Notes under the pieces: model-generated
What the model was told of the DNA's origin: nothing
Database searches by the model: none
What the model saw: the letters and a program-made list of their open reading frames with translations, nothing else
In this document: positions 18,843-27,500 of the stretch, in pieces
Layout: each line of letters opens with the position of its first letter
How positions within the stretch are numbered: position 1 is the first letter of the stretch
NCBI GenBank assembly: GCA_009760855.2
Contig: WPIO01000011.1
Span: 8,120,001-8,147,500, forward strand
Reading direction: 5' to 3'
Length of the DNA: 27,500 nucleotides
From: Cristatella mucedo
Taxonomy: Eukaryota > Bryozoa > Phylactolaemata > Cristatellidae
Translations under genes and position numbers: made by a program

Positions 18843-19720
18843 CTATAAAATAATTATTTTTGTTATTATACAAGATATAATACATATTTTGAATAGCGCC
18901 CCGAGAGAGCTAAATCTTTTTAATCCAGGCTCTTTGCAATTCACTGCAAGAGAATCTGTGGGTCAAGGGTGAGCTACACGAGTGGTGTCAAGCATGCAAA
19001 AGCAAACGAGCGTCATGCTTAAGGCTAGCATGCAAAAGCCGAAATAAAGACTTTTCGCAGTGAGTAGGACCTCTGGCTAGTAGCACGCACTGAATCAAAC
19101 ATGAAATCATGTGCAACACACTGCAACAAAAAGGAAAGCTCATTGGGGCGAATGGATAGCTTGCCGGTACCGATCTGTCATTACCTGAGACTTCAAAGAT
19201 GCAAGGTCAGTGCAGGTAGTAACTTAGGCGGAAGCGACTTTCATTATTTCGGTGCATACGAACTGAAGGCCCAATAACCACGATTTTTATTTAGTACCAG
19301 GGAAATTAGTGTGACTAGAAGCCTACGAGCGGGTGGTTCGAGAGCACAAAGAAGGGCAGGTGGGTAGGATAGGTCAAGGCCGGTCCAAGCGAGTGAAGTG
19401 ACCTGCTAGCCAGACTTGGAATTTTTAAATCAATCGGGCGCTTCCTAGGGAAACCGCGGGGCTCACACAGAAGTGGTTGGCTGCGGCAGCTGTGCCGTCG
19501 ATTACAGATGACCAGACGAGCCCCCCTCCCGAGTTTTTCGCCAATTGCGGACGATCGAGGCGCTGCAGACGACCGCTGCAGACGATCAAGGCGTTGCAGA
19601 CGATCTATGGCATAGGCAATTTAGGCAATAGAATCCGTGGACGACTAGTCCTGAATAAAGGGAATTGCACTGGAACCTGGACGCGATGTCGCTATTTCGT
19701 GAACTCGTGGTTGACTGTCG
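18843..19720 (-). mobile_element. LINE family C copy 3
   Basis: The + strand text at 19225-19345 (GGAAGCGACTTTCATTATTTC, GAACTGAAGGCCCAATAACC, GACTAGAAGCCTACGAGCGG) matches 7928-8045 of the second family C copy. It is the antisense of the FGDWxF..WNSLP region. Near 19650, CTGAATAAAGGGAATTGCAC and CTGGACGCGATGTCGC match 8277-8320. The 3' UTR matches 7440-7605 and 5574-5640. The 3' end at 18843-18930 has a degenerate hairpin and a TTGTTATTAT run. A tandem expansion of a CTGCAGACGA-type unit at 19548-19603 lies in the segment that encodes the LQRLQLVQ-like block. No frame is intact. Confidence 0.65.
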
Positions 19721-20026
19721 TACTCTCGTCTGAGCAGGCCCCGATTCGGCAACGGCAGGGCTAGCCTAAGCTGCTCAGCTCACGCAGACACGCGCGTATT
19801 TGGCAATAAGAGCAAGCCGGCAGCCATTCCGGGTATGCTAAATCTGGCTCACTGGCAGGCGGCTCGCCAAGAGTGAGCTGTGTCACGCTCTTACTGAACA
19901 TGCAGCAGCTGTAGCGGCCGCCTTGTGTCTGGAGACCCTCTCTCGAGAGACCATTTCTTACTTACGCAAGCCATTTCTTACGCTTCGATTTCTCGCGCTT
20001 AAAATAGAGTAGTAAAATAGAGGTGC
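19721..20026. other. Unassigned stretch
   Basis: About 300 bases without a recognisable gene or repeat. Confidence 0.4.
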
Positions 20027-20205
20027 ATGTGGGCTGATTCAGCAGCCTCATTTTCGTAGCGACAGCCTCGTTTTCGTAGCGGCGGACGAGCTTGAACGGC
20101 TGCCTACCCACTTGCAGCGGGTAAGAAAAGGTTACTGCCAGCTGTTGGACTCGAACCCACGACCGATGGTGACGACTTTTGGGTTGCGACTCGGCTTATG
20201 CAACA
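20027..20205 (-). mobile_element. SINE B copy 4
   Basis: On the - strand the B box GGGTTCGAGTCC (20147-20158 on +) is followed by a body with GTAACC, CCGCTGCAAGTGGGTAGGCA, GCCG, AATGAGGCTGCTGAATCAGC, ending near 20031. It is homologous to the body at 18243, in the opposite orientation. An AAACGAGGCTGTCGCTACG unit is partly duplicated near 20050-20080. Confidence 0.7.
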
Positions 20206-20316
20206 CTGCCGGTCTCAATCTTCGGAACTCAGCTCTAGTGCTATTTTTAAGCAGCGACAGCATACCTTCGTCGGGCTATCAGCGGGAGGGAAGTAGGAAA
20301 AGCTCAGCAGTCGGGC

Positions 20317-20470
20317 CTAGTGGCGAAGCTTGCAGCGGCAGACGAGCGGCAGCGACGCGACGATTCCGCGAGCTCGCAGCGATTCATACAGAATTGCCCG
20401 TCGCAGGGCTCCAACCTGCGACCTTGATCGCGTAGGCAGCTGTCCAGCGTAACCTTTCCTTGGAGTCGAC
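20317..20470 (-). mobile_element. Probable SINE B copy 5, diverged
   Basis: On the - strand GGTTGGAGCCC (20406-20416 on +) is a degenerate B box in the same setting as the other copies (GATCAAGGTCGC before it, TGCGACGGGCAATTC after it). The following GCCGCTCGTCTGCCGCTGC is only weakly like the SINE B body. Confidence 0.4.
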
Positions 20471-21280
20471 GAAGCGGAGATCGGAGACGCGGCAGCCGAT
20501 TCTTGCTCGCTTGCCCCCTTACCCCCACCCCCTGCGCCATGCGAATTAGGAGATGCAGCTGATTCTTGCTCGCCCAATCCCCCACCTGCGTCACGCGAAT
20601 TCCGGTGCGGACCATCTGTGCGGGAACCCGCCAGTCCTGCGACCTCATTTGAAAGAGTCGATAGCTGTCGGCCGCCATCGTAGCAGCTTCGTCCAACCAA
20701 AGGTCCGGAAGCGGAAGAGGGCCATCGAACGGCATTCCTTACGAGGTCCTCAAAGTGGAGGAAATGCTGTCACGCCGCATACCTGAGCGAAGTATTTGCC
20801 CGGGGGGGGGGGCTCGAGGACCTTGAAGCAAGGAGCTAGTTAAATTTTCTGCAAGCCACCTTGGAAGACAATTTCTAATCTTAGATATCAATCGGACGCG
20901 ATGGCCAGGTATGGAAGCAGTATTCTTAACGAAGCTTTCAAAATTTAGGCAGCTGTTCAAGACGACTCTTAAATTCCGAGCCGATGGAGATGGTCACACA
21001 ACAGCATCACTTATTAGAAGAGCAAAGCCTTCCAGTCTAGCCACACGCCACATAGGGTGTCCTCTGAGCAGCAGTTTAGTTTTGACAGCGCCAGTGCCAC
21101 TGAATCAGTTTTGACTCGCCAGTTCCACTGCTTGCCGACAGATCTCGGGAGCCGGTGGTCTCCTCCAAAAGGTCGCTCCCAAATTCTCAGACTAGTAGAC
21201 TGTGCGTCTTGTTGCGTTCGTCTTACGCACGCATCAAAAATGACGAGTGCACTCGTACTGTTCCTACTCGGCCAGCTATA
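20471..21280. other. Unassigned stretch
   Basis: No gene is recognised. An 11-base G run lies at 20802-20812. Frames of 60-140 codons on both strands overlap and have no domains. Confidence 0.4.
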
Positions 21281-21337
21281 ATAATAATAATAATGCACTT
21301 GATAAAGCGCCCTCAGAGAACTCAATCTCTCTCAATG
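21281..21337 (-). mobile_element. LINE family A, 57-bp tail-only fragment
   Basis: ATAATAATAATAATGCACTT, GATAAAGCGCCCTCAGAGAA and CTCAATCTCTCTC are the reverse complement of the last bases of LINE A, including most of its 3' hairpin. The outer 5' arm is missing. It is the most severely truncated copy in the window. No target duplication is obvious. Confidence 0.75.
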
Positions 21338-21848
21338 AGGAACGTCATCCGTAAACGCCTCGTATGGGCACTCACTTCGGCATACTAATCACACAGCGGC
21401 ACCATAAAACAATTGCAACAAGCGGAAGAGTGATGAACAGCGTTCGAGCAAAGGACGCGGGCGGACTAATCGCTTGTGTTTAACGTGGACTAAATCGCGA
21501 ACGTGCACATGTATCAAGGGCTGAAGACTTGCAGGCTGCTTTTCTCACTACATCACACAAATAAGGCGGCTTATAAAAATAAAAAAGTAGCTCTGCTTGA
21601 GTAGCGACAACGCAGTACGTTTGACAGGTTTCATGTCGCAGTCCACGGTTAAGCTTTTTGCCGCTAAGAAGAGTTCCAAATAATGATAGTAATACATTTG
21701 TATTGTACACACGGAAAACTGAATCTCGTTCTAGGCACTTAACGGATGCTGCAAAGAAAGCGTGACAAGTTTATCAATGGCAACACCGGCAACGTCACCA
21801 AGCATAACACTTTTAGATGCGACACGCCCAGGGGTCAAGACGTAGACT
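21338..21848. other. Unassigned stretch
   Basis: About 500 bases without a recognisable gene. The - frame at 21480-21710 has no motif. Confidence 0.4.
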
Positions 21849-23020
21849 TAATAATAATAATGCACTTGAAATACCGCCCTCAGAAAAATCAATCTCTTTC
21901 TAGGCACTTTACAGTTGCTGCAAAGGAAGCATAATCGAATGGTTATTGGTAGCTCGATAAGCAACAAGAATACCATGGTTAGAGGCGATATGCACAGGGT
22001 CAGCATGCAGGTATGGTTTATGGCAGCATGCACGGTGTCAGCACGCATAAGCACATAAAGAGTGAATCACACGGACCCACTGAATTCTGTGATAAATAGA
22101 TGCGTTTTTTAATTAATTTTTAAATGTGGACAAGTCAGGAGATGTCGTGGCGCTAGTCTGAAGTGAGTTCTAGGCTTTGGGAGCATACGAACTAAAGGCA
22201 CAATCTCCGAAAGCATTGTTATTTGTACGAGGTATTGGTAAACCGTTAGATTCGGAAAAGCGGGTGGTACGAAGCTTAGCCTGATGGGGGAGTATATCTG
22301 ATAGGTAGGCTGGAGCCAAGACTGAAGGGACCTAAAAGTGAGTGACAAAACCTTGAAGTTGGTGCGTTGCTTGACTGGTAGCCAGTGCAGATCGGCGAGA
22401 GGTGGTGAGTTGTGGCAACTTCGACGCTCATGATAGACATGCCCAGATGCGTAGTACGAGCCGAACCAAATTCATACTCCGAGTTTCAAGTTTATCGGTG
22501 GCATATTAGCCGAGTTATGTGATTTGGCAGACAGTTGGGAAAATGCTTCGAAAGTGGCAAGGAAGGATCTCAAAGCATTCAACTCAGTGTAACACAGTGC
22601 GTCTGACTCGTAAGATGTTCGAGCACATGCGAACAAACCTGTCTACAAGTTAGAAGTTGACTTGTTGACAAGTAACCTATCTGACATTTACGAAACGAGG
22701 GCAAGTATTTGAGAGTTTTCCACCAGCTGCAAGCGCATGATTGCACAGGCCGGTAGACCAGCAAGGAGTGAGTTACAGAAGTCGAGATGTGATGTCACAA
22801 ATGTATGGACCAATTTAGACGTGGCATCCCTGTCTAAACAAGCCCGAATTTTAGCAATGCTGTAGCTGAGATTAAGCAGACTTGCCTGTGGAGCTGATGT
22901 GGTCTCTAATGAAAGGTCACTTTGGAGCACGACGCCTAGATTTCGTGCAGATTCAACAGAGCATGGTGGCAGAGCCGATGTTGAGCGTTAACCTTTCCAA
23001 CTTCTGACTTGGCTAGTAAC
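21849..23020 (-). mobile_element. LINE family A copy 4, with a 268-bp unidentified insert
   Basis: From high to low coordinate: GTTGGAAAGGTTAACGCTC (near 22990) matches 4490 of copy 2. LQSDLSLETTSAPQASLLN, LDRDATSKLVHTFVTSHLDF and LAGLPACAIMRLQLVEN follow (22930-22715). An unrelated block takes up 22443-22710. LINE homology resumes at 22442 (the SCHITPLLADLHWLPVK region), then VLSLTFRSLQSW (about 22348), then the UTR. The 3' hairpin is at about 21875-21912 and the tail is AATAATAAT at 21850-21860. The 79-codon and 80-codon frames in this span are fragments of the LINE ORF2. Confidence 0.85.
22443..22710. repeat. Unidentified 268-bp insert inside LINE A copy 4
   Basis: Comparison with the copies at 4176 and 14683 shows that this block replaces about 11 LINE bases. 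It has no tRNA-like boxes, no LINE tail and no obvious terminal inverted repeats. A small palindrome, ACTTGT-TG-ACAAGT, lies near 22659-22672. It could be an old DNA transposon, a gene-conversion patch or filler DNA. Confidence 0.5.
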
Positions 23021-24034
23021 AGCAGGCACAGTTCCGGCATGCAAAGGACGAATCCTTTCATTCGGCGGGCTTGACGCTACATCCTCTGAAGCTTTATGCC
23101 GTCTAGTCTGCGGTATTTAGAGTATCACAACTGCAGAATAAAAAGTGCAAATTAACCTCTGTGACTTAGCTCATGTACTCGCGTACGTCGGCCCAGGTCA
23201 ATGCAGCACTCCACTGCACTGTATTGAATGAGAGCGCTCAACGGCTCGAGACTTCGCGGGTGCACTAGAACGATCGCGTAGAGTAATGGGCAGCCTAAGT
23301 TGTTGCTTCGCGAAGCCAATTTCCTTTCAATTTTCGCGCTTAATTAGAGTGGATTGCGGCGGATTGCGGTAATTCATTGCACCCGCGGTTTGCCCGGTTC
23401 GTCTGAGGCGCCCTAGATTTGAGAAGGGCGAGTTTAGAGTTGGCGGGCGGCCGGCCGGCCGCTGGGCCGCCCGGCGGCCGCCAGCGAAGCCGGCCATTAA
23501 TTTCGGCGACCGCTCAGCCGGGCGAAGCGGGTGGGTGCCCAGCCGCGTTCGCTAGCACAGCGAGCGATCGTCGCTCTTTTGTGACGACAGGAGTGAAAAT
23601 TCCGTCCACGCGGCGGAAAAGTCAAAAACCAACAGCCGTCTGGCGGCTGGATGAACGCGCTAGCTAGCAGCCGGCGGGGGTGATCCAGCCAGCGCCTTCG
23701 GCGTGGTCAGCGGAACGACAGCGATGGTCATTAGGGGCTCGTCAGGACGGTAGCTCGGCATCCGCGGAATTTCCTACGCCGCCGGTTTGACGTAGACCGT
23801 CCACGCCATGCTATGGCGACGAGTTGCCCGCCCGCGCTGGCCCGTCGCCCGCCGGCAACGAGGTCCAGCCGAGATCTTTACTCAGTGCTGCTGCGCCGAT
23901 CGCCGTCGCCTACGCGGCGGCGATCGGCGCCCCGCGAGCAGACGACGCTCAGCTGCACCCGTCGTCCGACCCCTTTGTGCTTCGGCGGCGAGCACCTTAC
24001 CCCTGGGCTCACCGTTTAGCCACTCAGACTTTGA
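23021..24034. other. CpG-rich unassigned stretch
   Basis: It becomes strongly CpG-rich from about 23430, with runs of alternating CCGG/GGCC at 23445-23490. It resembles a CpG island, but no exon is identified. Overlapping frames of 64-84 codons at 23808-24078 are typical of GC-rich DNA. Confidence 0.4.
23893..23930. repeat. 17-bp stem hairpin with tetraloop
   Basis: GCGCCGATCGCCG (23893-23905) is the exact complement of CGGCGATCGGCGC (23918-23930). The inner bases TCGC and GCGG extend the stem to 17 pairs, one of them a U-G pair, closing on a CTAC loop. It is GC-rich and would be very stable as RNA or single-stranded DNA. Confidence 0.75.
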
Positions 24035-24127
24035 GAAATAGAAAATATAGAAAACTCTTCCACGTAGCACTCGCATAGTCCTTGTGTCTTTGCGGAGTTA
24101 CAGACGGAGGTACATTACATTGCATTA
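24035..24127 (+). mobile_element. LINE family B copy 3, tail only, ATTAC-type repeat
   Basis: ATATAGAAAACTCTTCCACG, TAGTCCTTGTGTCTTTGC and GGAGTTACAGACGGAGGTAC match the last 90 bases of the other two family B copies (CTATACAAAACTCTCCTGCG, GGTCTTTATGACTTTGTGGA). The tail is ACATTACATTGCATTAC, where the other copies have CATGA units. Confidence 0.7.
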
Positions 24128-25075
24128 CGCTGTGCAGCAGCAGCCTGCTACTGCTGCTGCTGCGGTGGCAGCCGGAAGCTGGCGGCGGGCGGCTCGAAAG
24201 CTCGAAACCTTGGCCTTGGCCTACACCCCCCCCCCCCCGGCCGGCGTCGCTCATTTGCAGCCGAGCCACCAAAAGCGACTAGTTGTGTGCGGAAAAATGT
24301 GTTCGTGTCGCAAACAAATCGCCGTAGACACGGCGGCGACCTACCTCGTGCCGATTGCGCGGCGGCCCACTCTCGTAGGACCGCGCTAACGGCACGAGCT
24401 CTTTAATCTAAATCTTCGCTCTGCGCGATTTCCAATATTCTCCGGCGACGCTAGTGCGCGCAGCCATCGGAGCGCAGCGCGCTCGCCCGCCCCTTTGTCG
24501 CTGCTGCGTCAGATGCAGGACGTACATGTGCGTACGATGGCGTCAGTCAGCGACCTCACCTCCCCGCGTGCTCTCTGTTAAGTTTCTGGCGGCATTCGGC
24601 GTCAGCTGAAGCCGCACCGGGTAGTGTTGGACCGCGTATTGTTGATGAGACCTCGCCGGTGCATTCGAATCACCTCGTCGTTAACGCGGGCGTATACTGC
24701 AATGAACCACGACGTTGCACTAAGTCGCGCGGACATAACAATATCAAAGTAATTGCTTGTTGACCGCCGACGGGCCTGGGTTATGCGAGCTGCGAAGGCT
24801 GGGGTGGCGCACAGAGCCATACAACGTACGCCGTCACCCCGACTGGCCAGATCGCAGCTGATGTGTACAGCAGCGTTGCAGTTAGTAGTTAATTGAAAAA
24901 AAATTGAATGAGTCAAACGAAGTAGCTGCTAAAACGAAGCGCAGCGTATTACTGCAATAGTCAGCCTGCGCGGAGTCATCCACTCGGATCGCGAAAAGTT
25001 AATGGGCGTAGATGGACGCGACGTCAGATTGAAGAATCCGAAACAGTCGCGGCCTCTAGCGTTTGCAAAGTCAAG
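24128..25075. other. Unassigned stretch with CTG and poly-C runs
   Basis: CAG/CTG-rich sequence lies at 24136-24165 and a 13-base C run at 24226-24238. No gene is recognised; the frames here overlap on both strands. Confidence 0.4.
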
Positions 25076-25285
25076 AGAGAAAGAGAGAGAGAGAGGGCGA
25101 GGGAGAGAGAGACGCACACACAGCGACAGTGAGAAGAAGACAGCGAGAAAGTGATGACGAGAGAGAAAGAGAGAGATAGCGAGAGAGAGAGAGAGAGAGA
25201 GAGAGAGGTGGCGAGAGAGAGACAGAGAGACAGAGAGAAATATAGAGATGGCGAGACAGACAGAGAGAGAAAGAGAGAGAGATGG
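25076..25285. repeat. (GA)n-rich microsatellite
   Basis: About 210 bases of purine-rich GAGA, GACAGA and GAAAGA units on the + strand. The serine/leucine-rich and arginine/glutamate-rich frames across it are artefacts of the repeat. Confidence 0.9.
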
Positions 25286-26431
25286 GGTGGGTTCAGAAGA
25301 GAAGAAAAAGGCCACCGCGGTCGGAGTTGCCATCCCAGTTTAGCAGGCACCGCTGAGCACGGCCGGAGCGCTCGTCAGTCACCTGAGCGATCCGCACGCC
25401 GACGTGGGCTGACTAAAATTGACAGGGACGACTACTTGTGCTGATTAAAAATGGCGCCTGCGTCCTTGACCGAGAGTAGCCGCCCTGCCGCCTTGCTTCT
25501 CGAAGGCCGAAATGTCGCACGGATTCGTTTCCTGCGCGCCGCTGCCGCCGCCGCGAAGCAGCTGCGGAGCCGTTCCTGCTGGCGCTCGTTCCCGAGATCA
25601 TGTGGACGAGTCAGACAGCGCGTCAGCAAAGGGAACTGCCAGCGATCGACGCTCAGTGTGAGCCGTTGACCCTAAGCAAATCGTCCATTTTTCCTGCAAA
25701 TTGATTTTCTCCGCGAAGCGGGGCTCGCTCAGCGCGCGGAGCGTCGCGAATCGAGCTCGCCAGCTCCGCGTCCGCCAGCTCGCCGGCGAGCGTGGGCGGG
25801 GACTGCATCAGACGGCATTCTGGGAGCGAAATGGCAGACGAAGCAAGAAGCGGCGGCGCCGGCACGCGCGGGTGCCCGAGCCGAGCTCGGAGCGACAGCG
25901 GCGGAGGAGCAGAGCTAACGGGGCGCCGCTCGGTCCGGTGCCGCCTCGTTCGGCGTCGCTCGAAGCGCCGAACGAGGACGGGGAGTGCGTCGGCCTGGCG
26001 TTTCAGCGCCATCTGGTGTCCTAATAGCTGCGGCGGCGGCGAGCGTTGCCCACGCGTCGACCACTTAAGAAACTGGACGGGCGGGAGCGTAGCTAATGGA
26101 AGGCTGGCGTACGCGGCGAACTCGCGCGTGCGCCTGACGCGCCGGCGAGGAGGAAGAAGAGTGCTGCAGCGTCGCGGCGAATCAATAGGGGGGGGGCGCT
26201 GCAGCACTGAAGTCGGCAAAAAACCTTGCTCCTTCTGCCTACACCATTTGGCTTGTAGGGAGAAAGACGATGCATTCGTCACAGGCTCGCGACGCTCCGC
26301 CATTCGTTCCTTCTTCCACGCCGCTTTCATGCAGTTGCGAGTACAGTCATCGACTTTGCGGCTATCTATTTAGCCGCTGTGGCGACGGAGTAACGCACGA
26401 ATGTCAGACACCCGGAAATGCTAACTATGTA
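25286..26431. other. CpG-rich unassigned stretch
   Basis: Frames of up to 225 codons on the - strand (25653-26330) and 193 codons on the + strand (25792-26373) overlap one another, are Arg/Ser/Gly/Ala-rich and show no domain. I treat them as consequences of high GC. A first exon or promoter could be hidden here. Confidence 0.4.
26160..26208. repeat. 12-bp perfect inverted repeat with a G9 run in the loop
   Basis: AGTGCTGCAGCG (26160-26171) and CGCTGCAGCACT (26197-26208) are exact complements. The 25-base loop ends in nine consecutive G (26188-26196). Confidence 0.7.
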
Positions 26432-26590
26432 TCTCTACATATTAAAGCGAGAAAGTCCGTCCGTCTGTCCGTCACGCGGCAAGATGGCGTACTTTCGTCA
26501 CTCGCCGAGATGGCGCAGCGTTGTCTTTCGTTACCATGCTATGACTACATTTACTATGACTCAGCGAAGCGAGTCCACAGGCAGTGAAAT
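26432..26590 (+). mobile_element. Short repeat R1 copy 2, Helitron-like ends (candidate)
   Basis: It starts TCTCTACATATTAAAGCGAG after an A, and has a CCGTCCGTCTGTCCGTC run absent from copy 1. It shares CACGCGGCAAGATGGCG and GATGGCGCAGCGTTGTCTT with it, and ends with the GACTCAGCGAAGCGAGTC hairpin and CACAGGCAGTGA. The TG/TA microsatellite begins right after it. See copy 1 at 3832 for the reasoning. Confidence 0.5.
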
Positions 26591-26592
26591 CT

Positions 26593-26655
26593 TGTGTGTG
26601 TGTGTGTGTGTGTGTATATACATATATATATACATATATATATACATATATATAG

Positions 26656-26688
<33 letters not shown>

Positions 26689-26716
26689 TATGCATATATA
26701 TATATATACATATATA

Positions 26717-26800
<84 letters not shown>
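26593..26800. repeat. Compound (TG)n(TA)n microsatellite with TACA/TGCA interruptions
   Basis: About 23 bases of TG are followed by about 185 bases of TA with scattered C, G and GA interruptions. The Tyr-Ile frames on both strands are repeat artefacts. The TA part can extrude as a cruciform. Confidence 0.95.
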
Positions 26801-26803
<3 letters not shown>

Positions 26804-27500
26804 CAAGTCGAACGACCCATGGGAATAGGTGCGTGCTTAGAGCGTTGCTAGATTGCGCTTTGTAGACTCAAATCCACAGGACCCACTGGCGGCGCGATGC
26901 CCAAGCTTGCTCTTTTTCGCTCGCTTTCGGTGTTTTGCACTCGCGAACGCGCCGCCGGCTAGCCCCCGTCCTTCGCAGTTCTAGTAGATACGCGCGCTCG
27001 CGTACGGGCCGACGTTAGCAACCGTTGCTCATCCAGTCCGTCGAGCCGGGCGATATTGTGTCCACGCCGGAGACCGATCACTGGCATCGGAATGCCGCTG
27101 CCGGTGCATGACAGCGAGCCGCTGCCGGTGCGTGGCCGGGTAGCGGAGTCACAGTTCGGCACGCGCTACGATCCTGCCGGGATTTGAGAGCAGGCCCGTC
27201 TTCACCTCCTCTGGGCCAGCTCCGGCAGGCGCGCGAATGACGCGCTGTCGCATAAAGCGGCAGCGCGTTTGACTCCATATACAGCAGCGAAGTTTACTTC
27301 GCGGCGTCTGCCGAAGCCTGGCACCTGCGAATTAAGTGCAGCGAGCGGCGTCGGGCCGCCATAATATCGGCAACGGCTCGCGTTTTCAAGGGCGTGCAAG
27401 CTATCGCTCCCAGGAAAGAGCGGTGCTCCTAGGGGCGCCGTCTTCTCAAGTCTCCCTGCCCCGCCCCCACCCCGACGTACGCACGCCATTGGCCGAGCTC
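26801..27500. other. CpG-rich right end, unassigned
   Basis: No gene is recognised. The unit GCCGCTGCCGGTGC occurs twice at about 27093-27131. Overlapping short frames occur on the - strand only. Confidence 0.4.

Noticed and set aside
23824-24078. Candidate TM7 exon of the GPCR (YPWAHRLA phrase)
   Set aside because: There is no NPxxY motif, no hydrophobic helix of the right length and no acceptor site matching phase 1.
25653-26373. 225-codon - frame and 193-codon + frame as genes
   Set aside because: They overlap each other, are low in complexity and have no recognisable motif or splice support.
26418-26851. Tyr/Ile-rich proteins on both strands
   Set aside because: They are translations of the TA/TG microsatellite.
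1-27500. CRISPR arrays, prokaryotic operons, rRNA or phage modules
   Set aside because: No regularly spaced repeats, ribosome-binding-site-led gene strings or rRNA signatures are present; the window is eukaryotic.

Overview
This window reads as nuclear DNA of an animal, most likely an invertebrate; I cannot name the lineage. The reasons are a spliced neuropeptide-type GPCR gene, non-LTR retrotransposons with the FxxDDTQLY-type reverse transcriptase signature, tRNA-derived SINEs with A and B boxes, and microsatellites. I see no bacterial operons, no rRNA, no CRISPR and no intact tRNA.

Only one host gene is supported with confidence. On the + strand at 16796-17870 lies the first coding exon of a class A GPCR of the vasopressin/oxytocin/neuropeptide S/CCAP receptor group. 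It carries transmembrane helices 1 to 6 and ends at a GTAAGC splice donor just after helix 6. Helix 7 and the tail must lie on a later exon that I could not find here. Upstream is a CpG-rich leader with a two-codon upstream ORF.

Most of the rest is decayed retrotransposon. Family A is an L2/CR1-like LINE with a 3' hairpin and an (ATT)n tail: + copies at 1170-2980, 4176-5516 and 14683-15640; - copies at 15641-15838, 21281-21337 and 21849-23020; and an 80-bp tail-only insert at 2367-2446. Family B is a related LINE with a pentanucleotide tail, at 6637-7218, 11674-12162 and 24035-24127, all +. Family C is another L2-like LINE, all on the - strand, at 5540-5990, 7366-8410 and 18843-19720, with a divergent relative at 13340-13660. 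SINE A (207-325 and 2031-2160) has a tRNA-like head joined to the family A 3' hairpin, so it probably depends on that LINE. SINE B has a different tRNA-like head and four or five copies in both orientations.

Nesting gives a relative order. SINE A and a tail-only family A insert both sit inside the first family A copy, and SINE B sits inside a family C copy. Every LINE copy has stops and frameshifts, so none looks active. A pair of about 130-160 bp repeats at 3832-3965 and 26432-26590 has ends like a non-autonomous Helitron. The right end of the window is CpG-rich, with strong hairpins, a long GA tract and a 208-bp TG/TA microsatellite. Several kilobases, notably 8900-11670, 12165-13335 and 24130-27500, contain nothing I can assign.
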